Below, in pieces: positions 14,482 through 26,275 of a stretch of DNA of 64,000 nucleotides (positions within the stretch are counted from its first letter, which is position 1; every line of letters starts with the position of its first letter). The position numbers and the translations under genes were made by a program. The stretch is from positions 62,001 to 126,000 of the forward strand of contig JALQBC010000042.1 in NCBI GenBank assembly GCA_023375675.1, written 5' to 3'. Below the pieces are notes generated by a model. It saw only the letters and a list, made by a program, of their open reading frames with translations, ran no database searches and had not been told where the DNA came from. Source of the stretch: Cytospora piceicola (taxonomy: Eukaryota; Ascomycota; Sordariomycetes; Diaporthales; Cytosporaceae).

Positions 14482-14814
14482 CGTTGCCGGGTGAAACAGA
14501 AATAAATCACAGAATGTCCACTTATTTCTTGGGATGTTGGATCAGCTTCGGAGGTGCTGGACTAAGTGGGTGGTTGTTGGAGTTGAAGAGGTGAAGTTGG
14601 CCGCCCCTGCTTAGGCTGATTCAGCACAGACAGCGAGTCAGGGTCTAACCCTGATAATGCTCTAACCCTGATCTTAGGGTTGTATATCGGCTTTGTAGTT
14701 CTTGATATCTTCAACAACAAACAGTGAGTTGCTCCAACGACACTGAAGGCTTCCCCTTTCGAATCTACGCCGCAGCCTTAGTTTGGCTTTCCCATAGCCA
14801 TACCCATATTGGGG
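14482..14814. promoter_or_regulatory. Divergent intergenic region (p34 / mitochondrial protein)
   Basis: This 333-bp gap separates two start codons facing away from each other, so it must hold both promoters and leaders. It contains a short direct repeat (CTAACCCTGAT at about 14,643 and 14,661). I see no other named element. Confidence 0.6.
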
Positions 14815-15825
14815 ATGTCTATACCTCGCAATGCGGTAAGGGCTTTCTCTCGAGCTGCCCTAGCAAGCACACGTTCAAGCACACTATCGTTATCATGGGC
14901 TCTTCGAAGCGCCTCACTGTCAACGTCGTCTGGCGGCGGGAATGCTAGTCCCTGGGCCCAGGAACGCCCCCCAAAATCAGCATCGCAACAAGCACCAGAA
15001 AGGACGGGCCCACCACCAGGAAAATACTTCATGGCCGTGCACATTACAGGGCTGGACCCCTCCCTCACACTCACCGAGCTGCTACAGAGCATCGCCGAGA
15101 CGGCCCCCGTGGGGATGATCCTATCCGCGCGGCTGCTCCCCGCGGATGGGCGCCGTGGAAACAGCCGTCCCTCCTCCCTGAAGGCAGACATCGTCTTCGG
15201 CAACGAAAACGCCCCATATGCGCTCCGCCAGCGCGCCCGGGAAGAGGCCTTCCTAGTCCGTGGCAGGCCGCCCTTCGTCGCCGTCAACACACAACTGGCC
15301 TTCGACAGCCCCAAGGCCGACCTGCGCCGCTCGCGCGCCCTGCGCATCCGCGGGCCGCCCGGGGTCAACGGCTTCGACGAGGCGTCCATGCGGGGCATCC
15401 TCGCGTCCTCCGCCGCGGCGATGAGGGCGGCAGGTGCGCTGGGCGTGGAGTCGGAGCCCGTGGAGACGCGCGAGGAGCATGTCGGGGCGGAGGGGGTGAT
15501 GCGCGTGATGGAGTGGCGCTTCTTCGACAATGACCAGGCCCGTGCGTTCAAGCACGCCCTGCGGGAGCATTACGGCCAGGCGCTGGAGATCAACAGCGGG
15601 CCGGACCCGTGTTGGGATTATAGGGCGATGATGCGGTACCTGAGTCGGTCGCAGAACAGGCGGAGGGAACGGAAACCGTTTCAACAGCCGGAATGTCCGG
15701 CGCATGTCGTCGGTTCGTCGGTGCCTGTGTATCCGGCGTATTTCTTGGAGATGGCCTCCAAGTCCACGGGATACAGGTCAAGTGAGAAAAAGGCTTCGCA
15801 GACAACCATCCCCAAACCGGGATAG
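14815..15825 (+). CDS. Predicted mitochondrial protein of unknown function
   Basis: A single exon of 336 residues. The first ATG is at 14815; the frame is also open just upstream, but only a TTG lies there. The N-terminus (MSIPRNAVRAFSRAALASTR, then a Ser-rich stretch) is rich in Arg, Ser and Ala with no acidic residue in the first 35, as in a mitochondrial targeting peptide. Two stretches (about residues 70-165 and 180-290) have a beta-alpha rhythm that loosely recalls RNA-recognition-like folds: 'FMAVHITGLDPSLTLTELL' and 'MEWRFFDNDQARAFKHAL'. I saw no RNP motifs, so this is only a hint. GC-rich third positions support coding. I do not recognise the family. The gene is divergent from p34 and convergent with the palmitoyltransferase gene. 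Confidence 0.75.
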   Translation: MSIPRNAVRAFSRAALASTRSSTLSLSWALRSASLSTSSGGGNASPWAQERPPKSASQQAPERTGPPPGKYFMAVHITGLDPSLTLTELLQSIAETAPVGMILSARLLPADGRRGNSRPSSLKADIVFGNENAPYALRQRAREEAFLVRGRPPFVAVNTQLAFDSPKADLRRSRALRIRGPPGVNGFDEASMRGILASSAAAMRAAGALGVESEPVETREEHVGAEGVMRVMEWRFFDNDQARAFKHALREHYGQALEINSGPDPCWDYRAMMRYLSRSQNRRRERKPFQQPECPAHVVGSSVPVYPAYFLEMASKSTGYRSSEKKASQTTIPKPG

Positions 15826-16903
15826 GGACACTACATGTCGCCATACCGATCATCGCATTCCACGTTTGCAACCCCAACATGTGATCAATTTTACCACACT
15901 TTGTCGCAAGTCGAACGGGCGTGTTCCCCGAGTACAACAAGGCGAAATACCAGGTTTCCATAACCTTTCTTGCCATCCAGTGGCAAGCCTACCCATCTCG
16001 GTCGTCATCACTCACCAGTTGTGATGGACCCTGTATCCCCTTCTATGCCAACATACAAGGATGGCCAGCCGGCTGTCCTGGGTGCAACTCGCGATATCAA
16101 GGCCATCGTTGGGTTGAGGAGGGCAAATCTGTGTTCACGCCGGAGATTTGATCATCAGGGAATTCCGAGGCACATGTTGGGTATACTGTGGAAACGGGTT
16201 CTCCGAACGTTTATGTTACGCGAGAACGCTAACACCCACCTTTTCGGATGTCGTCCGGGGCGAACCGAATCGACTAGGCCACCAACAGCATGCCTGTAAG
16301 GAACCCGCCAAACTTGAGGCCTTATTCTGTGTGAGTTCTGGATGAGACTAGACATGAGTTATGTACCAGATACCCGAGTACGCAGGTAGGGGTAGCTGCC
16401 TGCCAAGGTGACCATAGCATACGCTAGGGCTCGTTCGTATAGACGTCCTTCGTATTCAGGACATTAAAGATGGGGTGGATAAATATGTACTAGAGGATCT
16501 CGTGTCAGAGATGTCTAAGGTTCTTCATGCTGGAGTCCTGTAGAGCTGTGACAGGGCCTTCCCAGTCACCACCGAGTAACTTGCCAAGCACTGTTGCCCT
16601 CGTCAGTACACTCGGTACCTTTGAACCATAAAATAATAATGAACCAACAACGCATCAGATCACCATCTCACCTCGTAAATGTTCAAGCCAAGTGTTCACT
16701 CAGTAACACCACTTGAAGAGGACACAACGCCAGGCCATGCATGTCGGTAAATACCTAGGTAGCCAATGTGAAATACATATATAGATACACGCACGCCAAG
16801 TGCTATGTCGCCAATTAAAAAATCAATAATAACCGCCCCCTTCGCACCTAATCTTATTATCATCACCACCTTTTTCATCGCAGGCAACTCGTTCGTGCCC
16901 CCT
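15826..16903. other. Convergent intergenic region
   Basis: About 1.1 kb between two gene ends. It should hold both 3' UTRs. It contains one ACCTAGGT palindrome (16753-16760), and an AT-rich stretch just after 16,620. No further gene is seen. Confidence 0.6.
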
Positions 16904-18794
16904 TCAATCCACATCATCATCCTCGGGAGTCGCTTGCTTATTCCTCGCGTTCGCGGCTGCCGCGAGCGAATTGTTCGACGCCTTCCTTAACAACCCGCTC
17001 GCACTACGCCCTACGCTCAACCTCCCATTCCCAGAATTACTAAACGGGTTGTTGCTGCTGGTAGAGCTCGCAGGGCTAGTCGATTTCGGGTTTAGCGGCC
17101 CAGGCCCCGACGGCCTCCGGATCTCCCTCTTCGGCTCCTCGACATCCATCTCGTCATCGCTCGTGTCGAACAGGCTCTCGCTGTCCCCGTATATATCCGC
17201 CGGCTTCGCTCTCCTGCCCAGGCCCTTCCCCGCCGCCTGGCCCGTCCTCCTCGAGCCCGGCCCGAAATCGTCCGCATACAGGTTCGGGTCCCGCCCCAGC
17301 ACCTTGTCGGCCTTGCTTGGCATCTTGACCGGCGGACCCGGCCTCTCGCCTGCGTAGTGCCGTCCGGCACCTCCCATGGGCGGGTTCCACGCCGTCGGCG
17401 TGGACACGGCCTGGACGCCGTCGTCTTCGTCCGGCACGCCCCAGCCGGCAGCGCGTTCCCTGGCGCGCTGGGCGTCTCGTTCCCTGGTGACGCGCTCGCG
17501 CGCTTCGATCCATTTCGGTGACGGCTCCCAATTCCACCCGTCGCCGGTCGTGTTGCATATCGGAAAGGGCCAGAGCCATCGGTTGGGCCCGAAGAGGTGC
17601 AGTAGGTTTCGTCGCCAGCCCAGGTCAAACGCGTTGGGTAGTTTGCCGCTGTCCTGCTCGTCTAGGTATTCATCGTAGCGCTTCTTCGCACGGTGTCGCT
17701 CCATCTCGTCGTACGTCATGTGCCTTGGCATGCCGCCAATCAGCGTGGTAGACTCCTCGTTCCTCTGGTTTGGTGATAGTGTTCGAAGCTCCTCGCCTTC
17801 CTCTGGCCTGCTGACACCTGGTATTATGTTCTGGTGCATGTCCAGCAGCTGCTGGCCGTACTTTGGCAGCGGGACCCCCTGGCCATTGGTGTGCTGAGCC
17901 TGGTAGGCATTCTGCATGCCCCTTCGCAGCGGTGATAGATAGCGCGTCTTCTCAAGACACTCAATAGTCGTCTGCCCCCGCGCCGCCAACATGATATGCC
18001 ACGCTGTGAATGCGCCCATCACGAGTGCTATGATGCCAGAGACGACGCATAGTACGATGTACTGAACGGGCATGAAGTCCTCAACGTACGCAACCTCGTT
18101 GATAATCTCGTCCCAGGACCATGAACCGGTCACTAGGAAGCAGTATACACTGTACACCGTCGTATATATAAGGAACAGCAGGAAGGCCTTGTGATTTCGT
18201 AGTCCGACGCACGTTGCGAGCCAGGGGCAGTGGTGGTCCATCTTCAGGACACATCGTCGACAGGTCGAGCAGTGATGCGCACGGTCGGGCTTGCGTGCTT
18301 GACATTTCTTGCAGAAGCGGACTTCGCCATTCGACTTGACGGTGAGTGTGGATGTGTTCGTGGGCGCGTGTGACTCTCGAGTCGGAAGCGTGCTATATCC
18401 GCTGTTGTTCGTGGTGCTGCCCGGCGGTGTGAAGACGGCGGTGGTATAGGACCAATTCAGGAGGGTATATAGAGCGATTCCGATGAGGGTAGACCATGTG
18501 CCTGTAAAGCGAGACACGGTATCAGATTAGCTAGGGTGGCTTCTTCTGCCACGCGGGCGCCCGGCTCGGAACAGCTACAGGGGATGAATGAATAGACTCT
18601 GGGAAGATCATACCTATCCAAGTCGACTTCGGAGAATTATTGCCTATGCTACACAGAACAATAACGGCCCACGTCGTGAGCCCATAGACGAATAGGAGCG
18701 GGAAATACGTGGCGCATCGGCAGCAACACCTCTCGAGCCTCCTTGCCCAGCGGGCCATACCTAATGAGCTGTCGAGAGAACGCTGCTCGTCCAT
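16904..18794 (-). CDS. pfa3: DHHC palmitoyltransferase, Pfa3 type
   Basis: Two exons (18794-18614 and 18501-16904) give 592 residues. The enzyme S-palmitoylates membrane proteins; yeast Pfa3 acts at the vacuole on Vac8. Two transmembrane segments (about 27-47 and 62-83) precede the zinc-binding Cys-rich domain, which begins CKKCQARKPDRAHHCSTC at residue 124 and carries the catalytic DHHC at about 149-152. Two more membrane segments follow, then the conserved 'TTIECLE' (TTxE) motif. The cytosolic tail of more than 300 residues includes 'FDLGWRRNLLHLFGPNRWLW', typical of fungal Pfa3, and a low-complexity Ser/Asn-rich end. The splice falls inside the second membrane segment region (STWI-GTWSTLIGIAL) and keeps frame. 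A second in-frame Met at residue 13 is an alternative start. Confidence 0.9.
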
Positions 18795-19628
18795 GGATCT
18801 GGCAATAGCTTAAGCTGGAGTGGCGGGACGTGCTACCATTTCAAGTCAGAATCATGAAAGTGACATTTCATAGACACCAAAGAACAAAAGCACCAAAGAG
18901 CAGAATATCGCTGAAGAAGGACACGTTGATTTGTCGTCCAAATCTACGGTGCTGACGGGATGTCGTTGATGAGGCTGAGTATGCGGCGGGTCAGTTACGG
19001 CCGGATCCTCAGTGCCGGGGAGGCCGGCCAACAAATCATGACCCCTGAGTTGAAACAAACTGCAGGGGGGGGGCCACGCCCAGGTGTCGTCATTTGACAA
19101 GCCGGAGCTGAAGGGTTAGGGTTCAGAAACTATTTTTGTGCAATGCAACGTCCTGCCATCTCCAGCATTATCCAGAGTGATCTTACTACTTACCAGATCA
19201 TCATTGTTCTTATATTCGGCTGAAATGAGCGAGTTGCTTAAACAGATTGACCGTACCGAGTCACTGGCCAGTAAATGTCGAGGCTTCTTATCACCCACTG
19301 TATAGCAGCATGTCGTTGATCAAAAATGAATTACCGTCGATTCTCTCATCTGGCGTATTAAGTACCTAGGTAGACTTGCGCCTGTTGTTATTATCATGTC
19401 CTCAGTAAAGCTCTCAGGTACTGTTTATTACACAAACACGATGGCCAACCACCTGTGCTCCCAAACGAAGGGGGCCAAAGACCAATTGCTTGCAGTTGGG
19501 GTCGTCTCAGCCACGTCCGTATCCCCCGTCAAAGAATGCCTATCATGCCTGGCTCAACATGTTGGAGCCCACTATTGTCGATATCGGCCATTGATCAGAT
19601 TCTTCCTTCCAGGGCAGCATCGTCATGA
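18795..19628. other. Intergenic region between two minus-strand genes
   Basis: About 830 bp holding the promoter of the palmitoyltransferase gene and the 3' region of the zinc-finger gene. It contains one TACCTAGGTA palindrome near 19,364. No gene is supported. Confidence 0.55.
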
Positions 19629-21452
19629 CTACCACATGTAATCTCCACCTCCCTGAGTGCCATAGCCTCCCTGCTGCGGGAAAGAGGAGCCAGAAGGCTG
19701 GTACCAGTCGCCCTCGTCTTGTTGCTTGTTCTCCTGTGGGTACGAAGATTGATCCCAGAAGCCGCCGGTATGTTGCTGCTGCGTAACGGGAGGTCCAGAA
19801 GACCGTTCCAAAACGTTGTCGGAGGGACGGCCTCGAGTATCACCAGACGCTTGGAACCAACAGTCAGCTCCTCTTGGCTGGTCTTGCAAATTCAGTCGTG
19901 AAAGAGCTTCGGCTGTTAGTGGGACAGAGTCACCACCAATCCATCCTTCATCGTTGTCCTGCTGTTGTAGCTGCTGCTGCTCGTAAGGTTTGGACGGCTT
20001 GGCAGACTTCATCAGCTCATGCTGTTGTTTGGCGAGTGCTTCCGCGGTAAGCTGTGGGTGATTGACTGGAGCTGCACCTCTGTCGAGCTTCTGGGAACCA
20101 TAGACCTGCTCGTGTCCGTATGTCGGACGCGTGGTCTTCTGCGGACCAAAGTCGTCCAGGAAGCCCTTCTGGAGCTGATACTTCTGCATGCTGTCGCCAT
20201 GGCTGCCCACCTCAGCAGTACCCCAAGTAAGCTGGTCGAGGAACCATCCGAATGCCTTGCTCTGGCGCATGTGGCACTTCTCGCTCTGCGATTCGACATG
20301 TGCGGCAAGGGCGAATAGGGAGTCAAAATGGCCATGGCAGGCAGGGCAGGATGTCTTGGTGCCATTATGGGCGGTTGAGCGGAGGTGCTGCACGAACGCA
20401 GGCTTGGTTGGGAATGACTTCCTATAACGGCGAAACGTGAGGTAAGTAGGACATCCTGACATGACCGCAAAGAGCGATTGGTGATACTATACTTACTTGC
20501 AATCCTTGTGCGGACACTTGTACTTTCTGATGTACTCGACCCAGAATCTATCAGCACTGAACATGGAGTTGTTTGGATCGGCAAGGTCCAAGTTCGTTCC
20601 TTGTGTGCGCTGCGCTGCGGCTCGCTGGATAACCTCGAGGTTTCTCAATTGCTCCGCTGTTGGCCTCTCATTGACAGAGGCGTTCGGGAACAGGTTCTGC
20701 TTCTTAGTCCAGACATTCTCGTCATCTCCTCCCTCGCGCGGGCTATTCTCGTCTCCAGTCAGTAGGTCAGGAGCTTTGGTGTGTCCGCGCAAATAATCGT
20801 GGCAGGTCGTGTCTGGGAAGGTCTCGTCTTCAGGGCCAACAGGATCTGGCTGATCCCAACCGTCCTGTGCTTTCCAAGGCAAAGGCTTGTGATCACTTGG
20901 ATCCCAGCGAATGTTGGGACTCGAATCGTGACCAAGGTATGGGTAGAAGCTTTTTTCGTGCCTAGTGAACACATCTTCCTTGCTCATCTTGTCGATAGCG
21001 CCGAGCCCTTTGACCCAAGACATTTTCTGGTGCATACGCGCCTTGAGATTCTCGAGGTCCAGTTTGGGGCACATGCGGAGCTCGATGTGTCTGATGAAGT
21101 CCGACAGCTTGACGAAATGTTTACCGCAGCCTGGGCAAGAGAGGTCCTGTTCCTCGGCATGGAACTGAAGACAGAGGTCAGATTCACCTCTGTGGATGCT
21201 TGGAATCATAACTGTTATTCTTACCTGCCGACGATGTTTGGCCACACTGGCCAGAGTATTGAAGTCCAGGTCGCAGATATCACACCATAGATGAACATAC
21301 GAGACTTCCACATCACCCTCTTCCTGAAGCTTCAGTCTCTTGTGGTCTCGCATGGCCTCTGATCCGGTGAATTTTGCACCGCAAAACTTGCAGGGTAAGG
21401 GTACATCCTTGCCGCCGTTGCCCTCAGCCTCTTCGTGTGGGCAATTAGACAT
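19629..21452 (-). CDS. C2H2 zinc-finger protein
   Basis: Three exons (21452-21225, 21164-20497, 20421-19629) give 562 residues. Visible fingers or half-fingers are: CKFCGAKF...H; CDICDLDFNTLASVAKHRRQ-FH, whose last His is supplied by exon 2; CPGCGKHFVKLSDFIRHIE; CPHKDCK-KSFPTKPAFVQHLRSTAH, which spans intron 2; and CPACHGHFDSLFALAAH. Both introns therefore interrupt zinc fingers, and the splices complete the metal ligands, which supports the model. The C-terminal 200 residues are Gln/Gly/Pro-rich and disordered. Such proteins usually bind nucleic acid, but I recognise no named orthologue. Intron 1 is 60 nt with no stop in frame, so its retention would insert 20 residues and break the second finger. 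Confidence 0.85.
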
Positions 21453-21839
21453 GGTGAAGGCTATGAGATCACTGCCTGGTGTTTGTGAGGTGTAAAGGGG
21501 GGCAGACCCTACTGATTAGACTGTAACATGGGTCAGGCTGAACCGTTCCAATTGACGAAATATGTTTGGCTTAGCAAACCGTCGCAACAAACAGTCAGAG
21601 TTCTTGGTAGGTCCTTTGTCAAGGCGCGAAGCCCGCCCAATTATGATGCTTACACCCAGAAAGTAAGTCGAGGCTGGAGAGGAGGATGTCCAGTAGATGT
21701 GTGGGAAGGAAAACCTTGAGGAGACGCGGTGGAAGTTGGAAAGGAAGGAGGATTGAGGAAGAGTCCACAAGATCGAGTGAGATAGACAAAGATGTGAAAA
21801 CATCAACAAGCAAGACACTTCCAAGGTCGATAGGGGCCT

Positions 21840-21863
21840 ACCTGGGTACCTGGGTACCTGGGT
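21840..21863. repeat. Three tandem ACCTGGGT units
   Basis: The 8-bp unit ACCTGGGT is repeated exactly three times. It differs by one base from the ACCTAGGT palindrome that clusters 200 bp further on. Confidence 0.95.
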
Positions 21864-22058
21864 AGGCAAGGAGGATACAGTAGGAACATCAGCTTCTGTG
21901 GTAGGGGCAAATATTGCTGGTTTCATAATGTACCTCAGGCAGTAAGTTCTAATATAGGGGGGCAGCATGCCTTCCTAAGAGGTAAGACACTGGCTACTGC
22001 CAGCGGCATCTTGATTCCAAACAGTCTGAAGGCATGTTTGTTCGCAATAAGGTACCTA

Positions 22059-22108
22059 CTTGAGTACCTACCTAAGTACCTAGGTAAGTACCTAGGTAGG
22101 TACTCAAG
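22059..22108. repeat. Perfect 15-bp inverted repeat with 20-nt loop
   Basis: The left arm CTTGAGTACCTACCT (22059-22073) is the exact reverse complement of the right arm (22094-22108). The 20-nt spacer contains one whole ACCTAGGT palindrome and the start of a second. A single strand could fold into a hairpin. It could be a binding-site array, a transposon end relic or a replication-slippage product; I cannot tell which. Confidence 0.9.
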
Positions 22109-22925
22109 TCGCAGTCCACACTGGAAATTTACCTAGGTACATTGGAGATCGGCAATATAACACAGAAGAAAATACTAACTAAAATATTACTAGCAATACC
22201 TAGGTACCTAGGTATATATCAAGATTCCAAGGCAATACCAGATGAGAACAAAACAGATAGTTGTCTCTCTAAACCTTTGAAAACTATACATGAATTTAAA
22301 CAGTATATGCCTTCTCTGTGACACGCTTTTCTTCTCAAGCAGAATATCATGATATTGCTTGCTTAAGTCGATAGTGTGTAAACATTTGTATGGATATTCA
22401 AGAGTGTTTACTGCGGCCTGGGGGGGTATCAACTAGAGGGTCTAACCCTGACTGTAGCATAGCAAGATAAACAAGTAGGGTGACATGATTTGAACTAAAA
22501 CGTATGACTTCAAATAATCAAGAGGTGAATGTAAGAAGTGTTATTGTACATATAATTATAGGTATTGAATTGTGGTGATGTTCTGAATATTTACTACCTA
22601 TTTCATAGCCCACCCGTAAGCACATGTAAGTCACTAAGACGCTGGTGGGTCCATCTCATTCGTCATCTGCCGCTGGCTCTCGGGTAACCTTCACGCTTTC
22701 AGCACTGAGCGCTGTCTGTCGTGCAATAAGACACCTTGCAACTGCATCTTGATACCACCTTTCTTTGTACCTACCCAATAACTTCTTTTCCATTGAAATA
22801 CTCTTGTCCGAGGAAGATGTCATACTTTCAATCACATCCACTCTCGTGCATCACTTGAAACCCATCAAAATAAACCATCCCCTCCATTTCTGTAGTTCCA
22901 CCCCCGGACAACCTCACATCTCATC

Positions 22926-24006
22926 ATGGCAGCCAAAGGCAACTCTAAGTCGCCCACCATCAAGCGCATCAGTAAGTACTCCTACCTCTCCGATACCAGA
23001 CCCCGTTTCCATTCCCCATACCCGGCACATTGGATGAGCCCAGTCCACCCGCTAACAACCCCCTCCCCCACTCTCAGTGCGCGAAGCCCAAGAGCTCTCC
23101 ACCACCCCATCCCCAGACTACTCCGCCGCGCCCCTCGAGACCGACCTCTTCGAGTGGCACTTTACGCTGCGCGGGCCGCCCGGCTCGCCCTACGACAGCG
23201 GCCTCTACCACGGCCGGATCGTCCTGCCGCCCACGTACCCCCTCCGGCCGCCCTCGTTCCGGTTTCTGACCCCCTCCGGCCGCTTCGAGACGAACCGCGA
23301 GATCTGCCTGTCCATATCCGGCCACCACGAGGAGACGTGGCAGCCGGCCTGGGGCGTGCGCACCGCGCTCGTCGCCCTGCGGAGCTTCATGGAGACGGAC
23401 CCCAAGGGCCAGCTGGGCGGGCTGGCCACGGGCGACGACGTGAGGAGGAAGCTGGCCAGGGAGAGCCGCGAGTGGAGGTGTAGTGGCTGCGGGGGGCGCA
23501 CGAACGATGACATCATCAAGGAGTCTGAGGAAGCCGCGAGGGTGGCCGAGGAGGAGGCGGGCGCCGGGAGCAGCAAGAGCAAGGAGGTCGAGGTGCCGGC
23601 GGAGTTGAAGCTGGGCTTCCGGGACGAGACGGAGAAGGCTGCCGCCGCCGCCGCCGGGCCCAGTGGGGGCGCAAGTACCGAGACGACGGCGCAATCTATG
23701 GACGATGCCGAGACCGCGGAGTTGGCGGAGGGCTTCGTGCAGACGGTGCCGAGGGCCAATTTGGACGATGCGGCATCGTCGATGGCGGCGAGTATGGCAC
23801 GGCCGGGCCAGACCGTGCTCCAGCCTACAAGGACGATTCCGCTGCCAAACGCGTCTCACAACACTGGTGTACCGGTCCAGCAAGCGCAGTTACAACAACG
23901 ACAAATTACATTCAATAACGGTGTGCCCAAATGGATTGATAGGGTTATCGCCGCACTAGCTATTTCACTATTGGCTATGATTCTGAAGGTTTTCTTGGGT
24001 TACTAG
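22926..24006 (+). CDS. Tail-anchored E2 ubiquitin-conjugating enzyme (UBE2J1/Ubc6 type)
   Basis: Two exons (22926-22971, 23078-24006) give 324 residues; the split codon A-TG joins KRI to MREAQEL. The enzyme charges ubiquitin for ER-associated degradation and sits in the ER membrane with its catalytic domain in the cytosol. The UBC fold covers about residues 10-165, and the catalytic Cys is residue 92 in NREICLSISGHHEETWQPAWG, which matches the UBE2J1 subclass more closely than yeast Ubc6. A charged, Ala-rich linker follows, and the last 24 residues (WIDRVIAALAISLLAMILKVFLGY) span residues 301-324 and form the tail anchor. The converging neighbour 2.3 kb away encodes Sec61 alpha, another ER membrane protein; this is probably coincidence. 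Confidence 0.93.
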
Positions 24007-26275
24007 GCTCTTGAGAGCCTATTGGGCTATATAAGGGAGCACTTGGAGCAGGAGCGTTATTTCTTTTACGTTTGGCGTTAGCGGGAACAAGGCCGGATTC
24101 AGGGCTGGCGATGTTTTTCTGGGTTCGAATTATGGCAGGCCAGTGGTACTTATAGCTTGCGATGCAGGTGTTTCCATATGATAGGACGTGGACAGTCTTG
24201 TCAAATATCATCTTTCAACGAGTGAAACACAACCCCTGGTGCTTGTCCTTCATATATTTGAATCATCTAATCGTACCATATGTTGTGTGTTGTCTTTGGC
24301 ATAAGGGGGTTATTTACCTAGTGACTCTATCATAGTTGGGAACTTTACATAGACAGGTAACCAATAGTGTGTAGAATGCTCCATAGTCGACGTAGCATGT
24401 GTTCATAGGCCATTCAAGTCAGCTGATATTAAGATTGATTGTGTTTATGGTGACTTCTAGCCCCAGATGAATCATATACTGGACCTTGAAGAGCCACAAT
24501 GTGATCATATACGGTATGCAGGATGCATGAGTGAGAAGTATCAAGGTTTGATGTTGACACCCTCCACACGGTGCTTTCGACTTGCTGGTGGAAACAGTGA
24601 ATGTCCGAGGCTTATTAACAACAACGGAGAACTTGATCATCGTATTCAGTTAGAAGCCTGTCTCATTTCAAGTCGATACGTTGGTTTTCAGGTGAACTTG
24701 CTATGGTCAATGTAAGTAAATAAATACCCGAAGGTACATGGAGTTCGAAAGACAAATATAGTCCTAGCGACCACAAACAACTCCAGAAACATTTTAGAAA
24801 CTCGGAAACCACTTGACATAGAAAGACCAAACCGAGACGATGTATGAACACACCTTTAGTCCACGATGCTACGGATGGAAGGTCGGAGAGAAAGTACAGA
24901 TTTCGAAGACTGAGAGTATGCAATACATTCCTGCCAACCAACTTGTTATCCCCCCCCCCCCCCATCCAAGATCACGGTCAAACTCCACTGGAGTTTTATT
25001 ACTAACACACATCTAGTTTGGGATGAGGCTCTCGGCAAAATAGTAGCTCCGCCAGAACAGCCTCGCTGCTGGGCACTAGACGACATACCCTGTTATCAAG
25101 ACCACTGGGTATATGTTCAAGTCCGTTTCACGCGGAGGGGCGACAAGTGGCAAACGCCATTCGGCACTCTTGAGAGGCCATTGAACGTCGCACGTTACTT
25201 GCTACACTCTACCACATTGACGAAGCTGAAGTCTGATGTGTGGCCCCATGGCTTACGGGGCTGAACGCTCGGTGAGGGAGGGGAGGGACGTATCTCGTTC
25301 ACGGAACGGTTGGTACTTCAGTCTCTTAGAAAATAAACAACAGGTAGCATAATAAACTCGGATCTTATCCTCCAGTGTGGCCTGTATTACCGTTTTTCTT
25401 TTTTGCACGAATATGAAGTAAACCCTTTTCAATCGTCTCCGGTACAAATAGGATACATCACGGTGTTTTATGTCAAGGACTACACAAAGATGGCACCGGC
25501 CAGAAGGTTTCGTATGCACATGTCTTGTTGATAAGGAGTACCCTTTAGGCCTTCGACGGCCGCTCTCACGTAGCGCAATGTCTGTAGCCATGACCGGGGT
25601 TCGTTCCCGAGTCGTCGGTTTGCGTAGAGGAAATTGCAACACAGAGGGCAGTGGCTGCACAACTGGCTTGATTGGTTGCGTGCAAGCTTCAGCCAATCCT
25701 GAGACTCCTAGCTCGGAGAGTACCCCGTTCATGGACCGTCACCAGCGTCGAATAGCCCCCAGCTTCCAGTTGCACTACCTTCTGGAAGCACACTAGTCCT
25801 GCCATGCGTTGTAGTGACCAATGTATCTGCCTCAACCTCTCAAAACAACGTGGGTCGGTGTAACCTTTCGACGGATGATCGAAGATGTTTATATGGCATC
25901 AAAATGCTCTGAGAGGAACTTCTCGCCTCGGGATATTCGTCCAGTACGACCACATGTGAAGACCGGTGCAATACGAAAAAGTGATCCAAAGTCTCCGAGC
26001 AATACGATGACGATATATCATGCTTTATATGCTAAGAATTTCAATTACAAAGCCGTCTTGAGGGGCCTCCTGCGGCCTTCGCTCTCTGCCCATAGCATCC
26101 AGGGCTTGATATATTCAGGCTATGCTTTTCCCAACCAAAACGCTCCAAGAAAGCCCCCCTTTCCCGCGTATGATTTTTGGTTATGAAGTACACGTGACCG
26201 GTTCACAAAATGAAGAGACGGGCCACAAGTGCAAGCATCCATAAATGTCTTGCACACTCATCGGGCATATGTTCC
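24007..26275. other. Convergent intergenic region
   Basis: About 2.3 kb between the 3' ends of the E2 and Sec61 genes. It should hold two 3' UTRs and perhaps more. It has a C homopolymer at about 24,951-24,963. Frames of up to about 160 codons exist, but none shows a domain or exon chain, so I annotate no gene. Confidence 0.5.

Larger units (their letters stand above)
21453..22925. promoter_or_regulatory. Divergent intergenic region rich in CCTAGG/CCTGGG repeats
   Basis: About 1.5 kb between the starts of the zinc-finger gene and the E2 gene. It carries five of the window's ACCTAGGT palindromes (22078, 22090, 22131, 22198, 22206), three tandem ACCTGGGT units and a 15-bp inverted repeat. The stretch 22,100-22,600 is distinctly AT-rich. 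I see no gene in it. Confidence 0.6.

Noticed and set aside
22640..24600. ERAD/translocon gene cluster formed by the E2 enzyme and sec61
   Set aside because: Only two ER genes, convergent and 2.3 kb apart, among unrelated house-keeping genes; chance is enough.
25580..25625. GGGGTTCGTTCCCG resembling a tRNA T-arm
   Set aside because: No matching D-arm, anticodon arm or acceptor stem can be drawn around it on either strand.
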